Below are positions 56,736 through 64,000 of a DNA stretch of 64,000 bases, piece after piece. The notes under the pieces were generated by a model that was given only the letters and a program-made list of their open reading frames with translations, ran no database searches and was not told the origin of the DNA. A program made the translations under genes and the position numbers. Source of the DNA: Haematococcus lacustris (Eukaryota; Chlorophyta; Chlorophyceae; Chlamydomonadales; Haematococcaceae); assembly GCA_030144725.1 (NCBI GenBank), contig JASKMD010000003.1, positions 15,578,582 to 15,642,581 of the forward strand. The letters are read 5' to 3'. Positions within the stretch are counted from its first letter, which is position 1; each line of letters begins with the position of its first letter.

Positions 56736-59191
56736 CTACGCATTGTTGCGGGCCCGGCCATCAATGCCCCGCCGGTACTCTGCAGCCCGGTGCAGCCTCT
56801 GCCTGACCTTGGGCAGCCGGTCATTGACCAGCTTGTAGCGCTGATGGTACTCCTTGCCAATGGGGGCCAGGGCATCCAGGTCCTTCCAGCTGCACAACTC
56901 CAGGGGGCGCTGCTTGCTCTCCCCAATGCGCTGGAAGTTGAGGCACGGGTTGGTGTCCCGGTCAGCCACCTGCCCCATGGGGGGGCCTGGGGTCGTGGCA
57001 CTGGGCCAGGTGGGGGCTGGGCAGGGGGCTGGTCCTGGGCTGCGGGAGGGTGCTGGGCCTGGGCAGGGGGAGGGTGGTGCTGAGCAGGTGGCTCCTGGGC
57101 AAGGAGGGCCTGGGCAGGGGCAGGGGGGTCCTGGGCAAGGGGGGCTGGGGGAGGGGGAGGGGGAGGAGGGTTGGGCGGCACCTCATGGCACCACTTCAGG
57201 CCCCGCACACACTTAGCATGCCGCAGGCTCCAGGCTGGGCGCAATAGCCGGCGGTTGACCTGGCCTGCTGGGGGTACCCAGTCTGCGGGCCTAGGCTGGT
57301 CAGGCGGCAGGTGCAGCTCACATGGCTGACGGGCATGCACAGACGAGTTGACACGGCTGGTGCGGAACTCATCCACGATCACCAGCCTGTCAGGCCTGGG
57401 ATCCGTGCTGGGCCTGCTGGGCTGCTCCACCACCTTGCGAAACCCCGCCCGCACCGCCCCCGCCTTCCACCCACTCTGGCTGAAGTTGCCCGCTCCCAGG
57501 AACACCGCCACTCCCCTCTCTTGGTGGTAGTGCTGGCGTGACACCCACTTCATCCCATTCACCACCTGCAGGTCAGGTCAGGTCAGGTCAGGTCAGGTCA
57601 GGTCAGGTCAGGTCAGGTCAGGTCAGGTCAGGTCAGGTCAGGTCAGGTCAGGTCAGGTCAGGTCAGGTCAGGTCAGGTCAGGTCAGGTCAGGTCAGGTCA
57701 GGTCAGGTCAGGTCAGGTCAGGTCAGGTCAGGTCAGGTCAGGTCAGGTCAGGTCAGGTCAGGTCAGGTCAGGTCAGGTCAGGTCAGGTCAGGTCAGGTCA
57801 GGTCAGGTCAGGTCAGGTCAGGTCAGGTCAGGTCAGGTCAGGTCAGGTCAGGTCAGGTCAGGTCAGGTCAGGTCAGGTCAGGTCAGGTCAGGTCAGGTCA
57901 GGTCAGGTCAGGTCAGGTCAGGTCAGGTCAGGTCAGGTCAGGTCAGGTATTAGGTCAGGTGCCAGGTCAGGTCAGGTCATACCTTCTTGCAGAAGCCCTC
58001 AATGATGCGCTCCTGGGCATGGTGCAGCGCCAACCGCTGCCGGCGCCAGCGTGGCTTGAGGTACTCCTCCCACAGCGGGTCCCAGGTGGCCTTGAGGGCC
58101 AGGATGTGGGCCTGGAGGCCATCCAGGGTGGTGCCAGCTGGGGTGGCAGCTGCCAGCTGCTGCAGCTGTGGCTGGATGGCAGCTGACCAACGCGCTGTGT
58201 CCTTCTTGGCTTTGGTAAGCCCGCTGTCATGCTTAAGCTGCCCCTTGGTCAGCTCCCACTCCCACTGCCTGAGCACCTGACCTGTGGCTGGGTCCCGCTG
58301 TGCTTGCTGAAACCTCCTGCCACCACCCCGACTGCCTTGGCCCACCAGCTGATGAAGCGCTGCGGGTGCCGGTAGTACTCTGTGATGCTTGTGATGATTG
58401 TGGTTGCATTGGCATTGAGGGAGTTGATGTCGCCTTGCAGGTGCACCTGGTCCAGTTCCTGGAGCTTGGCAACTGGCCAGGCACTGCTGGGCTGCTCAAA
58501 CACGGCCACCTCACCGGGCAGCAACCTGATGCCGCGGTGGTGGGGGCCATGCATCAGGTGTTCCTGCACACTTGCGTTGGTGAGCAGGTCCATGGCAGCC
58601 TTGATCTGTGGCAGCAGGTTGGGGTCCTCGATGTCCAGCTGCACTGGGGGGGGCAGCCGGGCTGGGGGGGATGCACTGCGGGGTGAGCGGCGTGTGGGGA
58701 GGCGGGGGTGAGCGTAGGGAGGGCAGGCTGGGTCAGGTGGGGGAGGGGGGCATGGGGCTGGACCTGCTGCTGGGAAGCCGGGAGTAGGCTGGCCAAGGAA
58801 TGACTGGAGCAGCATGGTCAGAGACATGACCGATGCCAGGCAACACCGCATGCTGCTCATGGTCATGCGCTGGTTGACCTGTGCCACCACTGCATCGACT
58901 TGAGCTGGGCTGAGGTCAGGCTGCGCTACCTCCACAAGGGCACGAAAGGCGGCCTTGATCACCTGGCGCCGCTCTGCAATCACCTCCTGCTCACCCTGTC
59001 CCTGCCCCTCATCCTCTTGCTGCCCACTGCCACTGGCACCTGCATTACATGGAGTCGCAATGTCGCGTGGTGCACACTGCGTCGCGTCGTGAGGGGGGCC
59101 TAGCCTTTCGTTGAGCTTAGTGGCTTAGTGGCTTACCGGCTGCACCCTGTGCGGGGGTGACGGGGCGCTTGCGTTTCCTTTTCAGCGGCAT
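56736..59191 (-). CDS. Fanzor-like RNA-guided nuclease homologue, copy B
   Basis: Exon 1, 59191-59137 (MPLKRKRKRP, NLS-like); 97-bp intron; exon 2, 59039-57983, ending CKKV at the AAG|GTATGA donor; pentamer-filled intron; exon 3, 57565-56736. Exon 2 gives an N-terminal helical region and, late, WEWELTKGQLKHDSGL and RWRRQRLALHHAQERI. Exon 3 gives VFLGAGNFSQ, the RuvC-II-like VDEFRTSR (Glu at 57370-57368), VRGLKWCHE, a Pro-rich linker and the RuvC-III-like ADRDTNPCLNF. This order is that of Fanzor/TnpB proteins. Two frame breaks are visible, near 58335 and just before DRD (about 56970), and I find no RuvC-I DPG motif. It is probably inactive unless splicing repairs these. The first break sits where RuvC-I should be. 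Confidence 0.72.
57566..57982 (-). repeat. (GGTCA)n array filling a Fanzor intron
   Basis: About 80 GGTCA units (57569-57979) occupy nearly the whole 417-bp intron of copy B. The donor GTATGACC and acceptor CCTGCAG lie at its very ends. Copy A has lost this intron with its flanks. Confidence 0.95.
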
Positions 59192-59288
59192 CACAGGGAT
59201 TCAGCAACACCATCCAGGCGGAGAGGCCGTGATGGAGGGCGCATCAGGTCGCCATCCATTCGATTGGGGCGGAAATGGTATCCATTAC

Positions 59289-59625
59289 AATACATCAATT
59301 ACTGCACTGCGTTTCTACATTTACTGACATACTCCCAAGAGCAGCCACACTCCCAAGAGCAGCCACAAGCAGTTGGGTAGACTGGGACTGCAATGTAGCG
59401 CATGAGGAGAGCAAGTGGCGCCCACTGTTTAAGTTTCTGCTTGGCAGTAACCTCTTAGGAGTCGTGTTGACGCATCATTGTCAGGGCGGTGGGCGCCACC
59501 GCAAGTTCTGAAGAAAGACATGCTGACATGAGCAGCGACTTACCACACATACTATCCAAGTTACCGCTCACCACCGCTGCGGCACCCAATCCGCACCTGT
59601 TCACTAACCGTGATCAACAGCGAGG
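59289..59625. other. Upstream region of the PsbP-like gene
   Basis: About 340 bp with no supported gene. It probably contains promoter and 5' UTR. A plus frame from 59489 lies out of frame with the exons. Confidence 0.4.
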
Positions 59626-61068
59626 ATGCGGACCATTTCATCGCGCGCGTCTAACCCCACCGCGATTGCCAAGGTATAATCCAGTACGCAGAATCCGACG
59701 AGCTGGAGATGGAGTGGAGGGAAACGACTTGGCACTTTTCCCTTCCAGGTCACCCGCCCAGCCGCTGCTAGATGCGCACGAGTATGCGCCGGATCAACTG
59801 TAGCAAATGACGTCGCAAATGCAGGTCAGTATAGCCTGAGTACTGGTGGAGAAGAGCGTCGCGATTGGATGTATTTTCTGGTTGCAGAGCCCGTCTCGAG
59901 GCGGCAGCTGTTAGAGCTTGCATCCCTGACTGCCCTGGCCATCGCGCAACCTGTGCAACCAGCACTGGCCGCGAAAGGTCAGGCGCCGTTGGCAAGGACG
60001 TGACAGGCACTGTCACATGTGCTCATCGCAGCACCAGTGATTTGTGTGTGCAGCTCCAAAAGGCTTTAACCCTTTTGAGGATTTGAACGATGGCTACAAG
60101 TTCTTGTATCCCTTTGGGTGAGCATGATCACCTCCCCAGGAGGTTAGCCTCGTATGGTGGAGCTGCCCAGTGGTACCCGGAGTGCTAAGTACCTTCCAAC
60201 AGCTCAACGGTTGTGTGGCCTCCCTTCCTTTTTCAGATGGCAAGAGGTGGCAGTCACAGGGGCCGATGTTGTCTTCAAGGACATTGTAGAGCCCCTTGAG
60301 AGTGTCAGTGTGACCCTGACAAAGACAGAGAAGCAAGACATCACAGAATTTGGGGAGATTGATGAGGTACAGCACCTTACAGTGGCTAGCAGCCACTTGT
60401 GCCTTCTGCACCTCACCTCCTTCCCCTATTCATCCAGCAACTATGCACGGGGTGTGCAGGTGGCCGAAGCGTTAGCACGAAACGTGCTCACCACACCCAG
60501 CCAAGAGGTCAAGCTCATCGCCACTAACAAAGTGGGTGGCCTGCTACTGTCAAGCAGCTCAGATGGCAGTCTACGCTGGCCCAATGCTCGTATGTGCAAG
60601 CAACTGGCCATGTTGCTGGAGAAGCATTGTGCCTCATTCTTGGTCTCATTGCAGAGGGAGCTCAATGGCCGCAACTACTACGAGTTTGAATTCACCGCGG
60701 CCACACCCAGATACACACGCCATCAGCTAGCGGTGGTGGCAGCAGCCAATGGTGAGGGGCCAGCCGACCCTGCTCACACTCTTGATCTGATAATCCTTGC
60801 TGGATGGGCTACATAAAAGCTCAGCCCACTCACCTCTTCTCTGCTGATGTTAGTGCCTGCACACCACAGCCATGCAATCCTAGGCCCCGCTGCATGCATA
60901 TTGGGCTATACCCTTGCATGACACAGTTCAATGGCCAGAGAGTGATGGTGGTTTGCCCCCGTTGCAGACACCTTCTACACCCTGACTACCGGCTCAAACG
61001 AGAAGCGGTGGGGCAAGGTGAAGGACAGGCTGCAGACGACCATCAGGTCCTTCACACTGACAGTGTAG
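59626..61068 (+). CDS. PsbP-like thylakoid lumen protein, 8 exons
   Basis: Phase-consistent exons 59626-59673, 59749-59824, 59888-59977, 60054-60117, 60237-60366, 60460-60531, 60655-60751 and 60968-61068, 225 residues. The leader is bipartite: a Ser/Arg/Ala-rich transit part, then a twin-arginine lumenal signal VSRRQLLELASLTALAIAQP ending in PALAA, typical of Tat substrates. The mature part is PsbP-like: GYKFLYPFGWQEV, VFKDIVEPLESVSVTL, KQDITEFGEIDEV, NGRNYYEFEFTAATP and TLTTGSNEKRWGKVKDRL. It most resembles PPL1-type proteins, which in plants support photosystem II repair. The exact subgroup is uncertain. Confidence 0.9.
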
Positions 61069-61368
61069 AGCAACCTGCCGCCAGTACAATATCAGCAAGG
61101 TCGCTTGCAGGACGGTGCAGGCTGGGCTAGGTCGGCACTTGGATTCATGTGTGACTCGGCCTCGCGGTTTTACATGCTGAAATGCACCGGCAGACGGAGC
61201 CGGGGTGCCATTGGCCAAGTTTATTGAACACTTGTGTCTAGCAGGGAGTGCAACTGAAGCCTTCAGTAAAGGATGCATGATGATGATGGTGGCTTACACC
61301 GCTTAAGCCGTCAGCCGCTAGGCTGTATGGCTGCCCTCCCCCTCTAGGGGTTCGAAACTTTCTGCAAC
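61069..61368. other. 3' region of the PsbP-like gene
   Basis: 300 bp up to the transposon end. No gene or repeat seen. Confidence 0.5.
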
Positions 61369-62592
61369 TCAGGCGCCCCCAACATTCAAAAAATGGCAGT
61401 AAACCGACCCCTGGTAGTAGGACGGCTGTAACTCTGCAGTCGCTGCGCCAAAGTTAATGCTAGCTGGCTCAGTATGTAGCCAACCCAGCCAGCTGCCTTT
61501 CACCCATCCAGAATAAACATACACCGAGTAGGCCGTGCACAACAAAGCATCAAAGTTAGTGATTCAAATTTGGGCCGTTGCGGGGCATGCCGTCATCGCT
61601 GCGACCGCCTTCGTCGCTTAGGCTGCTCTACATGCGCATGCGCGTCGGCAGCAGCAGTCGGATCGGAAAGCGGTTGCGGCGATGTGGCAATGAGCCTACC
61701 TCCCCCCCTTACCTAGAGGGCAATGCCACAGCTCGACCATTGGGACTTACAGCATGCTACTTACTAGGTTACGCTCCTTTTAGACATTGTTACACACGCT
61801 CATACTCAGATATGTCAAAAGCACACTTTGGTCTGTGACCGTCAACTCCCTTAGCCGATTTCGTGGTCAGGGCCATGCAGTCAGTCACACAGCTCCACAC
61901 CATGACCGAGTTTGGACTCGGCTCCTCTGAGAGTTACACTCCCCTACATCCCATCCACCTGCGTGCAACGTTTCATAGCTCAACTGCCACCCCACAGCCC
62001 CGTGGCCCTGATTCTACTTGGAGAACATGATGTCACTTTGAAGATGTCAAACTGATAGAGGCCTGGGCTGTTTTACGTGCGGTTTGTTTTGATAGATGCG
62101 CCAAGGGGTCAAGAACAAATAAAATATAGCCATTTTCTTGTGGGTGCAGCGGGTGCAACACAGTGGAGGACACAGTGGAAGAGGGGGTGTATTAGCCGGT
62201 GATACCTTAGTGTGCGCCGACCCAAATGGTGTATTTGGCGGTAGCGAGTATATTTATATGTTCCAAACACCCCGTCAAGGTGCCCTGCACGCCCGGCAGA
62301 CATCGCGTTGGGTGTTGGCCGGACATTCCATTTGTGCACAACCAGCTCACTACGCTAGGTAGATGGGGCCACAGCGATGCGGCTCACCGTGCTAAGGATG
62401 CCCGTCTCGCCGCTGTGGTTTGTTCGCGGGCACATGTGGCAGTACGCGAGCAAAGACTCCAATGTCGTGCGCTGATGGTCAGATGACGCGCATTGATTTG
62501 CAGCTACCAATGTGCCAAACGCTATCGAAAACGATGCAGTATTTAGAGAGTACTTGCATGCATATTACCAACCCCATGTTGGGGGCGCCTGA
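61369..62592. mobile_element. 1224-bp non-autonomous DNA transposon, copy 2
   Basis: It begins TCAGGCGCCCCCAACAT and ends with its perfect 17-bp reverse complement. It is flanked by the 7-bp duplication CTGCAAC. It has the same length and orientation as copy 1 (28554-29777), with scattered substitutions. An 86-codon frame at 61578 is not conserved in copy 1. Confidence 0.9.
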
Positions 62593-62688
62593 CTGCAACG
62601 CAATTCAGAGCAAGGTGTAAAAAGAAAGGTGCACATGGGCTCAAAATGAAGTCATGCAAGTTCTCATTATTGTTGATGCATGAGCGTG

Positions 62689-62966
62689 CAGCCCCCTTGT
62701 CCCTCACTAGGGCTTCCATTTGAGCCGGACCACCAGGGACCACTAGTGGCCACTAGCGGGAATACCAGGGACCACTAGTGGGCAATAGTCGCCCGACTCA
62801 AGTGGTGTTATTGGGCTGTGTGGAGTATACCAAGTGCACATGGACATGGTGCATGAGTGCCTACCACTTACATCACTGCTTGACCCGCGAGGGCTATTGT
62901 GTAGAGTTGGCGTGAAAAACATGCACTAATGTAAGCTGATGACAGCTCAACAAAGGGGGGCACACA
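62689..62966 (-). ncRNA. Family 2 conserved 3' end, candidate guide RNA (copy D)
   Basis: Homologue of 55469-55732, with hairpin arms 62716-62728 and 62793-62805 and one extra internal GTGGCCACTAG copy also present at 37390. Confidence 0.4.
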
Positions 62967-63773
62967 CTATTGTGCCTCAGCGGGCTGTTGCTGCTGTTGG
63001 GCCTCGGGAGGCTTGTCTCGCAGCCGCTTGTAGCCCAGGCCAGGGTACTCCTTGCCCTTGGCTGGCAGCGCTCCCTGGTCTGGCCAGAAGCACAGCTCCA
63101 GCGGCCGCCACCTGCTCTCCCCATTGCGCTGCATGTTTAGCGCTGCATTGCAGTCCCTGTCCAGCCACCTGCCTGGCTGTGGAGCTGGCTTGGCTGTGGC
63201 AGCCTTGCCCTGGGCCTTGCCTTTGCCCTTGGTGGGTTCAGCTGCCTGCTCAGCCTTGGTGCCCTTTCTGCGCTTGGCTGGCGGGGGAGTGCTGGGCCCT
63301 GGCTATGAGGCTGCTGCCGGTGTGGCCTCCTGGCTGCTGCATGGGGCCTGTGCACTCCTACAAATTAATCCACCACATAAAATTTTAATAGATGGTAGTT
63401 TGCAAGAAATAAAACATATTTTGCAAGAAAAATATTTTGAAAAAAATCAACAGCTGTTGCGCTGTGGCCCGCAACCTATCCCTGCACTCATCCCTGCACT
63501 CTAGCCACAGGGCCACAGCGCAGCCGCCTTTGAATTTTTAAATATATCTATTCTGAAAAATGTGTTTTATTTTCTGCAAACTACCATCTATCAAAAATTC
63601 AGCCCGATCGGACAAGGTCGGTCAACACGCAGGGACGGACGCAGGGATTAATTTGTAGGAGTGTGGGGGCTTGCGGGGGGCCACCACCGGGCACCACATC
63701 AGGCCCCGCACTGGCTGGTCACGCTGCTGGCTCCAGGCTGGGCGCACCAGGCGCTGTTCCACCTGCCCTGCTG
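62967..63773 (-). pseudogene. Fanzor-like nuclease C-terminal part, copy D
   Basis: It encodes on the minus strand VRGLMWC..., then (after the MITE) a basic linker and RWLDRDCNAALNMQ to the stop at 62967. The C run is CCCC, so the frame is continuous across the linker, unlike copy C. An in-frame TAG (plus strand CTA in CCTGGCTATGAGG, about 63305) replaces a sense codon and, with the insertion and the missing 5' half, inactivates it. Confidence 0.72.
63353..63663. mobile_element. 311-bp MITE inserted in Fanzor copy D
   Basis: Perfect 19-bp terminal inverted repeats (CACTCCTACAAATTAATCC and reverse complement) are followed by a second, longer inverted pair (AGATGGTAGTTTGCAAGAAA against its complement near 63570-63600). 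The sequence is AT-rich and can fold back fully. TG is duplicated at 63351-63352 and 63664-63665. Copy C preserves the uninterrupted site (CCTGTGGGGGC at about 56112-56122). The CACT- terminus and 2-bp duplication recall CACTA-type elements, but the superfamily is not certain. Confidence 0.88.
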
Positions 63774-64000
63774 TCCACATTGCTCAGGCCGTCTTCCAAC
63801 TATGTGTTATATCTTCCTTGTGCTTGCTGCAACGAGCCGTCTTCAATAGCTGGGGCTCGCTGGTCATCTTCCTGTTGCTGAGGGAACTGGTGGAACGGAA
63901 GTAGTGCAACGAAGTAGTGCACAGTGTCAAACCAGCAGTCCAGGCATGATGCGCTGAGGCTGACTGATCATCCCCGCCATGTTTCAAGAGCTGCTTATCA
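63774..64000. other. Right edge, nothing recognised
   Basis: The last 227 bp carry no supported gene or repeat. Confidence 0.5.

Larger units (their letters stand above)
56508..59288 (-). mobile_element. Family 1 Fanzor-like element, copy B (longest)
   Basis: The most complete copy, from about 100 bp before the first ATG (59191) to the 3' hairpin (arms 56541-56552 and 56580-56591). It carries all exons seen in the family plus a (GGTCA)n-filled intron. It is inverted relative to copy A 5 kb away. Confidence 0.82.
62688..63773 (-). mobile_element. Family 2 Fanzor-like element, copy D (5'-truncated, MITE-split)
   Basis: It matches copy C from the CAGCCCCCTTG end (about 62689) to CCTGCCCTGCTG (63773), where similarity stops. 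A 311-bp MITE interrupts it at 63353-63663. Starts of similarity at the 3' side agree in all three family 2 copies, while the 5' breakpoints differ. Confidence 0.8.

Noticed and set aside
56729..56960. Alternative C-terminus GRWLTGTPTRAS... of Fanzor copies A and B as the real end
   Set aside because: The overlapping frame carries DRD-N-LN and the PLELC...GKEY tail shared with family 2, so the other frame is the ancestral coding one.
37600..63100. Tandem arrays as CRISPR-like loci
   Set aside because: All arrays are head-to-tail without spacers, in eukaryotic introns. No cas-like genes are present.

Overview
The window looks like nuclear DNA of a chlamydomonadalean green alga, of the Haematococcus/Chlamydomonas kind. 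The signs are GC-rich coding sequence, many short GT-AG introns, very long pentamer and tetramer arrays inside introns, a flavodiiron gene and a thylakoid-lumen PsbP-like gene (both photosynthetic), and divergent H3/H4 histone pairs with a hairpin at their mRNA 3' ends. The organism is inferred from gene content and style, not from a search.

Layout. 1-421: end of a minus-strand acidic/proline-rich ORF running off the left edge. 568-8609: a giant non-LTR retrotransposon ORF, cut by a 500-N gap (8610-9109). It has a 38-residue tandem repeat array, a 2A ribosome-skipping motif, two Josephin-like cysteine-protease triads, an APE endonuclease and a reverse transcriptase. 9513-17938: a ten-exon leucine-rich, low-complexity gene. 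17870-19541: its last exon plus a divergent H4/H3 pair, duplicated as a block at 26627-28297. Between the two blocks lie a small coiled-coil gene, a copied DUF493 exon and an intact seven-exon EF-hand membrane-protein gene (22839-25870).

28554-29777 and 61369-62592 are two 1224-bp copies of one inverted-repeat DNA transposon, each with a perfect 7-bp target-site duplication. 31073-33099 is a transposase-like coiled-coil gene behind a roughly 650-bp (CCCCG)n array. 34437-36568 (minus) is a four-exon DUF493/YbeD-family gene. 37043-47778 is a 17-exon flavodiiron (FLV) gene with a 3.6-kb repeat-filled intron. It is followed by LSM1 (48324-48776), RPL18 (53653-54979) and a PsbP-like gene (59626-61068).

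Around these housekeeping genes sit at least seven copies or fragments of two families of Fanzor-like (eukaryotic TnpB-like) elements. Family 1 is at 47813-47925 (3' end only), 49525-51475, about 51476-52140 (decayed) and 56508-59288. Family 2 is at 37334-37762, 55468-56430 and 62688-63773. Each family keeps a conserved non-coding 3' end with a long hairpin, a candidate guide-RNA region. One family 2 copy is split by a 311-bp MITE whose empty site survives in a sister copy.

The host genes are phase-consistent exon by exon, with one exception in FLV. The mobile elements carry deletions, frameshifts or stops. The most unusual objects are the 2A/tandem-Josephin retrotransposon and the Fanzor families with structured 3' ends.
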